Positions 1-7,676 of a stretch of 9,640 nt of DNA are shown piece by piece. The notes beneath the pieces were generated by a model that worked only from the letters and a program-made list of their open reading frames with translations, ran no database searches and was not told where the DNA came from. Numbering within the stretch: position 1 is the first letter of the stretch; every line of letters begins with the position of its first letter. The translations under genes and the position numbers were made by a program. Origin of the DNA: a bacterium (GTDB lineage: Bacteria; ARS69); NCBI GenBank assembly GCA_025774865.1, contig JALGZO010000559.1:1-9640 (forward strand), written 5' to 3'.

Positions 1-293
1 CGCGAGGCGAGTCGCGGCGAAACGTGTTGGGGATGGCATGCCCACTCCTTTCCCAGAGTTGTAAGCGAACTCCGGGGGGAGTTGAGCCCGCGCAGAGTCT
101 ACCATGGCGGGGGGACGGGTTCCATGATCGGGCCCTCGAATCGCTTCCCACGGACTCCGGGGAGAGGCAAAGTAAGGCGTCACGAGGCATAGAACTCGTA
201 TTACAAAGTAGAGTCACGAGTCATCAAATTCGACGTACGACGTGCGTGCAGCCGCCCGAGCCGGCGGCGAGACTCAAAGGGGGTATCGAAGGC
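1..293. other. Gene-free upstream region with short repeats
   Basis: I see no convincing gene here; the frame upstream of the lipoprotein start has no recognisable protein character. It holds a perfect 6-bp hairpin with a 4-base loop (AACTCC, GGGG, GGAGTT; 68-83) without a following T run. An 8-bp direct repeat GTCACGAG lies at 179-186 and 213-220. An inverted pair ACTCGT/ACGAGT lies at 194-199 and 216-221, and a tandem CGACGTA/CGACGTG at 231-244. The more AT-rich stretch at about 190-230 is the likeliest place for the lipoprotein promoter. I cannot pick a convincing -35/-10 pair. Confidence 0.4.
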
Positions 294-1097
294 ATGTGGC
301 GCTCATCCCGTCTCGTAGCGTGGTTCACGTCAGCCGCCCTGGTCGCTTGCTTGGCTGCGGGATGCTCGGACTTCGGGGACGTTCCGATGGATGCCGGCGG
401 CGGCGGCGAGAACGGCGCCCTGGCCGACTCCTCCGTGGTTCTCGTTCCGGTCCGGGACAACACGCTGTTCGAGGACCTCCAGCTGGACCTCAGCAGCGGC
501 GCGGGGGTCCATCTGTTCGCTGGGCGGACCGGTCCGTCGGGAAGTTCGCTTCGTCGCCGGGGTCTTCTACGCTTCGACATCGCGGCGGGCTTGCCGGCGG
601 GGGCCGTGATCGACAGCGTGAGCCTGACGCTTCGGCTGTCGAACTCGTCAGGTCAGGGCGGTCCGGAACCGATCGAGCTGCACCGGGTCCTTGCTGCGTG
701 GGGGGAAGGGAGCTCGAACGCCGGGGAGCCCGGCGGGACCGGGGCGGCCGCCCAGCCCGGAGACGCGACCTGGCGCCACACATTCTTCGACAGCTTCGAC
801 ACCGCTCTCTGGACGAACCCGGGCGGCGACTTTTCCTCCACGATCAGCGCGGAGGAAGTCGTCGGAACGTTCAATCCGATCGATGATCCCCGCAACTTCT
901 ACTCGTGGACAGGAGCCGGCCTCGTCGAGGACGTCCAGTCGATGCTCGAAGATCCCGGGAGGGACTTCGGCTGGATCCTGATCGGGAACGAGAACGACCC
1001 CAACACCGCCAAGCGATTCAATTCGCGAGAAGAAGACGAGCCGGCGAACCAGCCCCGCCTCTTCATCCGGTTCCGGCCACCGGCTCCGGGCAAGTGA
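294..1097 (+). CDS. Lipoprotein with DNRLRE-like domain
   Basis: Predicted exported lipoprotein of 267 residues. The ATG at 294 is chosen because a purine-rich SD (AAAGGGGG, 276-283) lies about 10 bases upstream and a signal peptide follows at once; the open frame reaches back to 24 but that part is not protein-like. Residues 1-24 have Arg residues, a hydrophobic core and two possible lipidation cysteines: Cys19 after L-V-A (the better lipobox) and Cys24 after A-A-G. A Gly-rich linker (about 34-41) leads to a beta-rich body (45-262). That body carries hallmarks of DNRLRE-type domains: 'DNTLFED' early, 'LLRFDI..GLPAGAVIDSVSLTLRL' at 91-115, 'GDATWRHTFFD' at 156-166, and a closing 'QPRLFIRF'. 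Such domains occur on cell-surface or extracellular proteins; their ligand is generally unknown. The stop lies 4 bp from the stop of the convergent mobBA gene. The family call is by motif recognition. Confidence 0.82.
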   Translation: MWRSSRLVAWFTSAALVACLAAGCSDFGDVPMDAGGGGENGALADSSVVLVPVRDNTLFEDLQLDLSSGAGVHLFAGRTGPSGSSLRRRGLLRFDIAAGLPAGAVIDSVSLTLRLSNSSGQGGPEPIELHRVLAAWGEGSSNAGEPGGTGAAAQPGDATWRHTFFDSFDTALWTNPGGDFSSTISAEEVVGTFNPIDDPRNFYSWTGAGLVEDVQSMLEDPGRDFGWILIGNENDPNTAKRFNSREEDEPANQPRLFIRFRPPAPGK

Positions 1098-1101
1098 CGG
1101 A

Positions 1102-2232
1102 TCAGGGCGCCGCGCCTGGGCCGCCCTCTCTTTCGAGCGCTTCGAGCTCCTCACGAGTGTTGACGTTGCGCCAGGCCGACGCGAGCTCCAGTGGAGGCGC
1201 GGGGGAGAGTGTGCGCGGGTGCTCGGCGAGCGCGGACGGAGCGAGACAGCCCCCGGCCGCGAGCGACTCGAGGATCTTCCTCGCGCGCGCGTCGTAGACG
1301 GCGAGCAGCGGCTCCCTCCCCTTCGCGGACAGGCGTGGCAGGATCGCCCACTTTCCGGGCTCTCTCCGATCGAGCAGCCACGTGACGGCCGGCGGGCGCA
1401 CGAGTGGTTGATCGCACGCTGCGACCACCCACGTGGCGCCCGGTTCCCAGCGCATCGCGGAGAGAATGCCGGCGAGCGGACCGGTGAGGTCGGGAGGGTC
1501 CGGCAGTCGGGGGAGGTGGGCACACGCGTCGGGGAACGGACCGTCGCCGAGCAGCACCGTTCGCCGGGCGAAGGGCTCCAGCACCTCGACCACCCTCTCC
1601 AGAAACGTCTTTCCCTCGAATGTCAGGAGCTGCTTCGGCCAGCCCATGCGCCGGCTGGCGCCGCCCGTGAGCACTCCCGCGTAGACGGGCGCCGCGCGCC
1701 ACGCGCGCGGCAACCAGTCGTCGATGGTCCGGAGCAGTGCTTCCTTCCGCGACGCCCCCCACGGGAGCACGGCCCGGACGTCCGTCACTTCGTCCGGCGG
1801 GTTGGGCTCGGCTTCGCTCGCGACCCACACCTTCGGCAGCGGCGTTCCCTTGTGCCCCTCGACGAGCACGACGTCGTACTCGCCGAGGAGGGCGCTGAGG
1901 GCGGCGGAAAGGTCTCCGCTGGGGGTGCCGCCGCCGGCGTGAACCGCTCGGGCCTGGTGTGTACGGATGAGCGATTGCCCCGGCGCGTGGAGCATCACGT
2001 CCGCGCCGGCCTCGAACAGGTGATCGGAGTCCTTTCCCCGGGGATCGACCTGGATGCCGTGCGCGTCGTGCTTCACCGTGGCGACGGAAAGGCCGCGCTC
2101 CACGAGTACGGGGATCACCTCGCGCAGGACCGTCGTCTTCCCGGACCCGCTCCAGCCGCACACGGCGAGAACGGGGCCGGCGGTCAACGAGGCCTCGCGA
2201 GGCCGGGACGGGGAATCGTCGAGGTCGGTCAT
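1102..2232 (-). CDS. mobBA: MobB-MobA fusion, molybdenum cofactor guanylylation
   Basis: Bifunctional cytoplasmic protein of 376 residues. The N-terminal half (about 20-175) is MobB-like, a P-loop GTP-binding adaptor: Walker A 'GWSGSGKTT' at 26-34, 'TVKHDAHG' at 52-59, 'DSDHLFEAGADVML' at 68-81 and 'VEGHKGTPLPK' at 124-134. The C-terminal half (about 182-376) is MobA, the GTP:molybdopterin guanylyltransferase: the nucleotide-binding signature 'LTGGASRRMGWPK' at 188-200, the 'ACDQPLV' metal/GTP site, and the usual ending 'NVNTREELEALE'. MobA attaches GMP to molybdopterin for bis-MGD enzymes of the DMSO reductase family. The two proteins are separate in E. coli; fusions are known in other bacteria. 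ATG 2232 is the first plausible start; no SD is visible on this strand just before it, so the mRNA could be leaderless or weakly translated. Residues further upstream in the open frame are not family-like. No molybdoenzyme gene is in the window. Confidence 0.92.
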   Translation of the reverse strand: MTDLDDSPSRPREASLTAGPVLAVCGWSGSGKTTVLREVIPVLVERGLSVATVKHDAHGIQVDPRGKDSDHLFEAGADVMLHAPGQSLIRTHQARAVHAGGGTPSGDLSAALSALLGEYDVVLVEGHKGTPLPKVWVASEAEPNPPDEVTDVRAVLPWGASRKEALLRTIDDWLPRAWRAAPVYAGVLTGGASRRMGWPKQLLTFEGKTFLERVVEVLEPFARRTVLLGDGPFPDACAHLPRLPDPPDLTGPLAGILSAMRWEPGATWVVAACDQPLVRPPAVTWLLDRREPGKWAILPRLSAKGREPLLAVYDARARKILESLAAGGCLAPSALAEHPRTLSPAPPLELASAWRNVNTREELEALEREGGPGAAP

Positions 2233-2582
2233 CCGTGGAGGATACGTCAATGCATCGTCCGTCGGGACCCGGAGTCGCCGCTCGTTCGCGCGCGCGGTAA
2301 ATTGCGGTGTCCGGCCGGCTTCTCTGGCAGGTCGGGCACGTAGGGGGCGAAGGCTCCTTACCCCAGGGGGCTTGGTCGGACAGGGGCGGCCGGGCCCCCG
2401 TGTTCGTCGATCTTCACTGTTCTCCACACCCTCTCCCGCCCCCGGTGCCCCTCCGACCGGCCGGACGTCAGTCCCCCAGCCGGGGGCGGCATCTATTCAC
2501 GACTCGACACTCATGTTTCCGTGGCGAAGGGTCGATGGCCCCAGTATCCCCGCCTCCCGCGGTCCACCGGCGGGGGAGGGGA
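2233..2582. other. Gene-free spacer with GC-rich hairpins
   Basis: About 350 bases without a convincing gene. The open frames here lack protein character. A short hairpin GGGGC-GGCCGG-GCCCC lies near 2384-2400. A longer GC-rich imperfect hairpin at 2549-2581 has a seven-pair inner stem with one G-U, a 2x2 internal loop and three outer C-G pairs. Neither is followed by a T run on either strand, so I do not call them intrinsic terminators. The 3' strand of the larger hairpin contains the GGAGGGG just upstream of the ATG at 2583. Confidence 0.35.
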
Positions 2583-2821
2583 ATGAAGCGGTCGAACCCG
2601 CCCGCTTCGATCCGACGTTGCGGGTCCGGGTGTCTGCTCCTCGGATTCGTCCTCTCGCGGTGTGCCCCGCCGCAGTGGCCGAGGACAGCCCGCGACTCGA
2701 TGGCTCCGTGTCTCTCGTCTACTACGCGGCGGGGGACGGATCCGACCGCGGGATCGAGGCGGCGGGGGCCGACCATCGACTGCTGGAACGCGTCCGGCTG
2801 AACGTGATCCGGAGGGTCGGA
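2583..2821 (+). pseudogene. Frameshifted remnant of a small exported-protein gene
   Basis: ATG 2583 follows GGAGG by only 3 bases. It opens 'MKRSNPPASIRRCG' and 'GCLLLGFVL', a basic n-region and hydrophobic core. In that frame the sequence then becomes Arg- and Pro-rich and ends at a stop at 2799-2801. A shift to the -1 frame inside CCTCTC (2651-2656) continues the signal peptide as 'LAVCPAAVA', with a plausible AVA cleavage site, followed by 'EDSPRLDGSVSLVYYAAGDG' and an acidic/basic helical stretch ending near 'LLERVRLNVIRR'. Third positions of codons are strongly G/C on both sides of the shift, as in the real genes here. After about 2815 the frame runs on antisense through the neighbouring gene with no stop nearby, so the 3' end seems lost. 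A single-base assembly error is also possible. I do not recognise the family. Confidence 0.38.
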
Positions 2822-5800
2822 CTACCTTCGGAGAATCATCTTTCTCGTCAGCTGCCGGTCCCCGGCATCGAGGCGCAGGAAGTAGACGCCCGAGGCGACC
2901 GCGCGGCCGGCATCATCGCGCCCTTGCCAGACGACTTTCTTGTGCCCGGACGGCTGGCGCTCGTCGACCAGCCGGCGCACGACCCGTCCCTGGACGTTGT
3001 ACACCAGCAGCCGCACGTCGGCGGCGGCGGGCAGCGCGTACTCGATCGTCGTTCTCGGGTGGAACGGGTTCGGGTAGTTGGGTGCGAGGGCGATCCGGCC
3101 CGGCTGCCCCAGCGGGCCGGTGGTGGGCGCGCCCGTCGTGGCGATCGCCAGGAACTCGATGAGGACGTCATCGACGAGAATCTCGGTCCACTCGTCGCTC
3201 CAGGTCTTCTTGTTGTTGTAACCGCCGACCGTGATCGTGTGGGTCCCGGCGTCCAGGACTCTGAGATCCAGCTCGACGAGCGTCCAGCCCGTAGTCTGCG
3301 CTGAGCCGCCCTGGCCGTCCCCGGTGATGCGAGCGATGACGTCTTCGCCGTTCGTCCCGACCAGCACGTCATCGACGGCCACGAGCGCCTCGGAGAACTC
3401 GTCAGCCTCGTAGTTTGCAGTCTGGGTCAGCTGGAAGCGGAAGGATAGCGCGGTCAGGGTCGCCCCCGTCACGGTGAAGCTGCGACTCCAGCCGCCGGAC
3501 ATTCCCAGAACGGTCTCTTCGTCTTGGCCACCCAGGGTGACCGCGAGCGCTCCGCCAGAGTATCCGCCGGCATCCAAGCGCGTCCCGATCGCGTAGATGG
3601 GCTCCGAAGTTCCTCGGAACGTGTCGGCTCGGTACACGAAGCCGTTCGTATCCGAGTCGAAGTCGGCCAGGATGCTTCCGTTGATCGTCACGACGGCGAG
3701 GTCGGAACTGGTGGTGCCGTCGCTGGCCCGGTACGAGAACGTGTCCGAGCCGTCGAAGCCCGGTCCGGGACTGTAAGAGAACGAGCCGTCGGGGTGGAGC
3801 ACGAGGTCTCCATTCGACGGGGCGCTCGCCAGCTCCGCGGACAGCGCTTGGCCGTCGAATTCGACGTCGTTCGCCAGGACCCCGGGCGCGGCCACCTCGA
3901 CCGTGCTGTCCAGGTCCACATGGTACGAGTCGTCCATCGCGACCGGCGGATCGTCGAGGGGCCGGACGGTGATGTTCACCGTCGCGATGGAGGCGTCCTT
4001 CCCGTCGTCGAGAAAGTAGGAGAAGCTGTCGGTGCCGTGGAAGTTCGCGGTTGGCACGTAATCAAAGGAGCCGTCGGCGTTCAAGGCGAGTACGCCGCCC
4101 AGGGGCGCGCCCGCGACGGCTGCCGTCAAGGGATCACCGTCGGCGTCGAAGTCGTTGCTCAGCAATCCCGGGGCGCTCACGACCAACGTGTCGTCCTCGT
4201 CGACGCCGTACGCGTCGTGGATCGCAACGGGTGGCGTGTTCGAGTGGCTCGTGAGGAACCGCACCTGGACGTCGTCGACCAGGATCTCCGTCGTCTCGTC
4301 GTTGAAGGTCTTCTTGTTGTTGTATCCTCCGATCGTCAAGGTGTGTAGACCTGCCGACAACGGTCCCAGACTGGTCGTGAAGGTCTGCCACCCGGTCGTC
4401 TGGGGGGAACCGCCGTTGCCATCGCCGGACAGGCGCGCGACATAGTCGAATCCCCCCGTCCCCAGCGGGGCCGCGTCGAGCGTGACCAATACCTCGCCGT
4501 ACTCGTCGGTCTCGTAGCCGGCGGCCAGGGTCAGGCGGTAGCGAAAGGAGACCGTCACCTCGTCCGAGGAGTCGAGAGGGAAGCTCTCCGTCCAGCCTCC
4601 GGACATCCCGAGAATCTGGTTGTCATCGACCCCCCCCAGGATTACCTGCAAGGCGCCGCCGGTCCAACCGCCGGACGCGTAGGTGGGCTCGCTCGTACCC
4701 CGGAAGCCGTCGTCCGCGTAGACGAACTCTTCGGCGTTCGAATCGAAGTGCGCGTCGACGAGTAGATCCCCGGGCGGTTCTTCGAGCTCCACGAACTCAT
4801 GGAAGTAGAACTTGCTGGTCTTGTCGCTGGCCAGGACGAGCAGCCCCGTTTGGGAACCGACGGCTTGCTTCGTCGAGGTCGGGTTGTTCAGTTTCGGTTC
4901 GGTGATGCTCTGGATGAACGGGGTGCCGGGACCCGGCGCAAACTGCAGGCGATCGAGGTCGGCGCTCTTGTGGAAGATGCCATTGTTCGCGATCGATCGA
5001 GCGAGAACGTGAGCACGGTTCGCTTCCGAGTCCACGATGACGATCGGCCGTGTGTGATCATCCACAACCAGACCCAGGAGGTGGCGAGACCACGATCCGG
5101 TCGCGGCGTCGCGCTTCACGACGAACACGAGCGGGTTCGCCATTCCCCCGATCCCGGTCTTCAGAGCGCCGATGAGCGTGCCGTCGGACGTGGCCGCCAG
5201 GTTGATGTGGTCGTCGGCGACGTTCGTGTAGGCGTCGTCCGCCAGCGCCTCTTCCCGGAGCTCCCAGGCGGTGTCCGCGTCGCCGTCACGATGTGCGGAG
5301 AAGTAGTACTTCTCGTCGATCTGGTTGCCCCACAGAACGCCGACGTGATCGTTCCCCATGGCGATGATGGAGGCGATGTCCTCCGCGGCCAGCAGATTTC
5401 CTTGGGTCGGGAGCGGGAGCGCCGCGCCCCAGCTCAGCCCACCGTCCGAGGAGCGGTTGATCAGAACCTGACCGCCGGTCGTCCAAGCCGCCCACAGCTC
5501 GCCACGGGAGTCCTTCGCGATCGTCAGGGCCGGCGTCTTCGTCGTCCCGACGATCTCGGCCGGGAACCCGGCGTCCAGAAGGTATTCCTTCGATGTCGAG
5601 TCATAGTGAAATCGGCTGAGCGTGGTGGCCTCGTCGACACCCCGGTGGCTTTCCTTCGCCCGGGAGGACACATAGAGCGCAGCCCCGTCCCAGAGGACAT
5701 CGGCGCTCGACTTGCCGCGAGTGTCGAGGTCGGGGCCGACGCTCGTCCACGCACCCAGGTTCGTGTCGAAGCGATGGACCCGGTAGGACCTCACGATCGG

Positions 5801-6037
5801 ATCCCAGAGGATGCCCCACCAGGAGTCGTCGTGATGCCACAGCTTGCTCTCGGGCTTGGCCTCGGTCGGCTCGCTCGTGACACTGCCGCCCGCGAAGTTG
5901 AAGTCCCGGTAGCCGGCTTCGATGGCCTCGGATGACAGAACCAGAAGGATCGCGGTCACGAGCAGACGGCTCCGCGCGCTCGGGCGCCGGACGGACGGGT
6001 CGAAGCGGACGGTCGTCGTCAGTGACAAGGGTTTCAC
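2822..6037 (-). CDS. Large secreted multidomain protein with C-terminal sorting domain
   Basis: Exported protein of 1071 residues. The GTG at 6037 is chosen because GGAGGT lies 5 bases upstream. Residues 1-41 form a long signal peptide (core about 24-35). Residues about 42-418 look like a beta-propeller/sialidase-type domain, with one clear Asp-box (S-x-D-x-G-x-x-W, 196-203). Then comes a symmetrical block: jelly-roll-like domain A1 (about 424-595), two cadherin-like tandem repeats (about 600-693 and 694-786, each with 'PPVA..D.Y.VD', 'PG.L.ND', 'DGSF.Y.P' and 'DSFSY/DTFSY'), and A2 (about 789-963). A1 and A2 share 'FRGTSEP', 'LGMSGGW', 'QTTGW', 'GGYNNKKT' and 'TEILVDDV'. Residues about 983-1071 resemble the FlgD-Ig/Por secretion tail: 'APNYPNPFHPRTTIEYALP' and a final 'GVYFLRLDAG...TRKMILRR'. 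This suggests outer-membrane export by a type IX-like route and a surface adhesion or glycan-binding role, both inferred. No catalytic site is recognisable. Confidence 0.92.
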   Translation of the reverse strand: MKPLSLTTTVRFDPSVRRPSARSRLLVTAILLVLSSEAIEAGYRDFNFAGGSVTSEPTEAKPESKLWHHDDSWWGILWDPIVRSYRVHRFDTNLGAWTSVGPDLDTRGKSSADVLWDGAALYVSSRAKESHRGVDEATTLSRFHYDSTSKEYLLDAGFPAEIVGTTKTPALTIAKDSRGELWAAWTTGGQVLINRSSDGGLSWGAALPLPTQGNLLAAEDIASIIAMGNDHVGVLWGNQIDEKYYFSAHRDGDADTAWELREEALADDAYTNVADDHINLAATSDGTLIGALKTGIGGMANPLVFVVKRDAATGSWSRHLLGLVVDDHTRPIVIVDSEANRAHVLARSIANNGIFHKSADLDRLQFAPGPGTPFIQSITEPKLNNPTSTKQAVGSQTGLLVLASDKTSKFYFHEFVELEEPPGDLLVDAHFDSNAEEFVYADDGFRGTSEPTYASGGWTGGALQVILGGVDDNQILGMSGGWTESFPLDSSDEVTVSFRYRLTLAAGYETDEYGEVLVTLDAAPLGTGGFDYVARLSGDGNGGSPQTTGWQTFTTSLGPLSAGLHTLTIGGYNNKKTFNDETTEILVDDVQVRFLTSHSNTPPVAIHDAYGVDEDDTLVVSAPGLLSNDFDADGDPLTAAVAGAPLGGVLALNADGSFDYVPTANFHGTDSFSYFLDDGKDASIATVNITVRPLDDPPVAMDDSYHVDLDSTVEVAAPGVLANDVEFDGQALSAELASAPSNGDLVLHPDGSFSYSPGPGFDGSDTFSYRASDGTTSSDLAVVTINGSILADFDSDTNGFVYRADTFRGTSEPIYAIGTRLDAGGYSGGALAVTLGGQDEETVLGMSGGWSRSFTVTGATLTALSFRFQLTQTANYEADEFSEALVAVDDVLVGTNGEDVIARITGDGQGGSAQTTGWTLVELDLRVLDAGTHTITVGGYNNKKTWSDEWTEILVDDVLIEFLAIATTGAPTTGPLGQPGRIALAPNYPNPFHPRTTIEYALPAAADVRLLVYNVQGRVVRRLVDERQPSGHKKVVWQGRDDAGRAVASGVYFLRLDAGDRQLTRKMILRR
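3149..3673 (-). repeat. Second copy (A2) of an intragenic duplicated domain
   Basis: Encodes residues about 789-963 of the large secreted protein, homologous to residues about 424-595 (copy A1). Shared blocks in the same order are 'FRGTSEP', 'GGAL.V.LGG', 'LGMSGGW', 'SFR..LT', 'AR..GDG.GGS.QTTGW', 'GGYNNKKT' and 'TEILVDDV'. The pattern fits a galactose-binding/jelly-roll or CBM-like beta sandwich, but I cannot name the family. Confidence 0.8.
4253..4768 (-). repeat. First copy (A1) of an intragenic duplicated domain
   Basis: Encodes residues about 424-595 of the large secreted protein. It is separated from copy A2 by two cadherin-like repeats, giving an A-C-C-A order. DNA-level identity persists in patches, for example GTCTTCTTGTTGTTGTA on the + strand in both copies. 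Confidence 0.8.
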
Positions 6038-6042
6038 GAAGT

Positions 6043-6048
6043 ACCTCC
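6043..6048 (-). promoter_or_regulatory. Shine-Dalgarno fixing the GTG start at 6037
   Basis: On the minus strand GGAGGT is followed by five bases (ACTTC) and then GTG. This near-perfect site decides the start of the large secreted protein, and no competing in-frame start has such a site. Confidence 0.85.
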
Positions 6049-6128
6049 GAAGCAGCGACGTCTCGCGGGGACGCTTCTCTGTCGCAGGGGCGATGCAAGA
6101 GGCTGGAAGAGAGTGAGGCGATCAAGTG

Positions 6129-6158
6129 ATTGTAGCTGGTTTGAGTTGCAACTGGCAA
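6129..6158 (-). promoter_or_regulatory. Sigma-70-like promoter for the secreted protein
   Basis: On the minus strand TTGCCA (6158-6153; 5 of 6 to TTGACA), an 18-base spacer and TACAAT (6134-6129; 5 of 6 to TATAAT). Transcription would start near 6122, giving a leader of about 85 bases before the GTG. The spacer contains a perfect 10-bp palindrome AGTTGCAACT (6144-6153), placed where a repressor could block polymerase. Confidence 0.6.
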
Positions 6159-6205
6159 TGCGCGGTTGACTTGGCGAGTCGTACCGTCACTATTCAATTG
6201 CAATA

Positions 6206-6253
6206 TCCAAGAAGATTGGAAGATCGATGAACCGTGGTGAGGATTCCACACGG
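6206..6253 (-). terminator. Weak possible terminator after the MATE gene
   Basis: Downstream of the MATE stop on the minus strand are a hairpin CCGTG/CACGG with a 12-base loop (6232-6236 with 6249-6253) and a second TCCAA-TCTTC-TTGGA (6206-6220). The intervening strand is moderately T-rich, but there is no true U-tract, so read-through into the secreted-protein gene is possible. Confidence 0.22.
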
Positions 6254-6266
6254 ACGCGGCGTTCCG

Positions 6267-7676
6267 TCAGAGCTCGTGCTCCAGCCAGCGGCCCCGACGG
6301 ACGATCCAGATCCCGCCGAGCGCCTCGAGGAGGTTTCCGAGGGCCATGGCGCCCATCATCCCCGAGGGCCCGAGTCCGATGCCTTCGCCGAACAGCAACA
6401 TCAAGGGGATCGTGATCCCCCAGGCGCCCGCCATGTGCATGAGCGTCGGCGGGAGGTTGCGGCCCGCTCCTGCGAATGGCTGCTCCGCGCCGATGATCAC
6501 GCCCACGAACGGGAGACCGAGCGCCAGGAGACGCAGGTAGAGCGTGCCCGGCGCCACGAGGTCCGGGTCGGGGAAGAAGGAGGCCACGAGCGTGGGGGCG
6601 AGCGCGAAGACGGCGCCCCCGAAGACGACCATTGTCGCGGCCGCGAGCTGGATCGAGATGACCGCGGCGAGCCAGGCCCGTACGAGTTGCTTCGCCCCGA
6701 GGTACTGCCCGACGAGCGCACTCGACCCCAATCCGAGGCCCGCCACCACCATGATTCCGACGTGGGTGATCTTCCGGCTCATGCCGAAGAGGGCCACGAC
6801 AGTCGTGCCGTAGATCGCGACGAGCTTCACGAGGATCGAAGCGAACAGGGCGAAGCTCAACCCGCTGACCCCTGAGGGCACTCCGATCTTCAGCATGAGC
6901 AGCATTTCGCGCAGGTCGGGTGCGGGTCCGCCCAGCCACCGCACTCGGACGGGGGAGCCTCTTCGCGAAAGAGCCGCGACGCCCCACGCGGTGACGGTCA
7001 CGAAGCCGGCGACCGATGCGATGGCCGCGCCGCGGATTCCGAGCTCGGGAAACGGTCCGATGCCGAAGATGAGCAGCGGGTCGAGTCCGAGGTTCACGAT
7101 CGTACCCGCGACACTGATCCACATGCCGAGCGCGGGGCGCCCGATGCCGCGCAGTGCTGTGTACACGGAGAAGCTCACGAGACTGAAGCCCAGAGCGATC
7201 CACTGGATCACTCCGTACTCGACCCCGAGGTCGCGGACGGCGGGCTCCGCTCCGAGAAACTCCAGCGCCCGATCGGTCACCAGGAGGCCGAGCGCGCCCA
7301 TGGCCGTGCCGATCAGAAACTTCGCGAGGAACGTGTTCTTGATCGCGAGCTCGGTGCCCTCGATGTCGCCGGCGCCGAACCGCCGGCTGATGAACGCGAC
7401 ACTGCCCACGCCGACGATCTGGTTCGGGAACGCCAGCACCCACAGGAGCGCTCCGAACACCGTCACGGCGGCCACGGGCTCCTCGCCGATCTTGGCGAGC
7501 CAGAAGACGTCGATGAGGTCGTAGACCGTGAGCAGGAGGAAGCTCGCCATCGACGGTAGCCCCATGCTGATCACCCGGCGGAGGATCTCGCGGTGGAGCC
7601 TGCGGGTGATCACTTCGTCGTCGTCGGATCGGTCGAGAATCGCGGCCACGCGCGCGGAGGGGGTCGAACGGATCAT
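6267..7676 (-). CDS. MATE family multidrug/cation efflux transporter
   Basis: Inner-membrane antiporter of 469 residues, the usual length for MATE proteins, with about 12 hydrophobic segments in two homologous halves. Family marks: 'GLPSMASFLLLTVYDLIDVFWLA' in helix 1, 'FISRRFGAGD' (94-104) after helix 3, 'ALRGIGRPALGMW' (174-186) and 'NLGLDPLLIFG' (about 195-205). The second half repeats the pattern with 'ALVGQYLGAK' (320-329). MATE proteins export organic cations, drugs or metabolites using an H+ or Na+ gradient; the substrate cannot be told from sequence. ATG 7676 is preferred (GAGG at 7688-7685, 8-base spacer). An in-frame TTG at 7721 would add 15 residues but has no SD. The gene is divergent from archease-rtcB. 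Its leader has strong alternative pairings around the SD and start codon, described separately. Confidence 0.95.
   Translation of the reverse strand: MIRSTPSARVAAILDRSDDDEVITRRLHREILRRVISMGLPSMASFLLLTVYDLIDVFWLAKIGEEPVAAVTVFGALLWVLAFPNQIVGVGSVAFISRRFGAGDIEGTELAIKNTFLAKFLIGTAMGALGLLVTDRALEFLGAEPAVRDLGVEYGVIQWIALGFSLVSFSVYTALRGIGRPALGMWISVAGTIVNLGLDPLLIFGIGPFPELGIRGAAIASVAGFVTVTAWGVAALSRRGSPVRVRWLGGPAPDLREMLLMLKIGVPSGVSGLSFALFASILVKLVAIYGTTVVALFGMSRKITHVGIMVVAGLGLGSSALVGQYLGAKQLVRAWLAAVISIQLAAATMVVFGGAVFALAPTLVASFFPDPDLVAPGTLYLRLLALGLPFVGVIIGAEQPFAGAGRNLPPTLMHMAGAWGITIPLMLLFGEGIGLGPSGMMGAMALGNLLEALGGIWIVRRGRWLEHEL

Noticed and set aside
2549-2581. Intrinsic terminator for the large secreted-protein gene.
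   Set aside because: The hairpin is strong but has no U-tract on the minus strand and lies about 240 bases past the stop.
2054-3304. Long + strand open frame of 416 codons.
   Set aside because: It is mostly antisense to mobBA and to the secreted-protein gene, a common shadow in GC-rich DNA. Only the part at about 2655-2815 has coding character, and it is treated as a remnant.
6234-7524. Several + strand open frames across the MATE region.
   Set aside because: They are shadows of the clear MATE gene on the minus strand, with no protein motifs or SD sites of their own.
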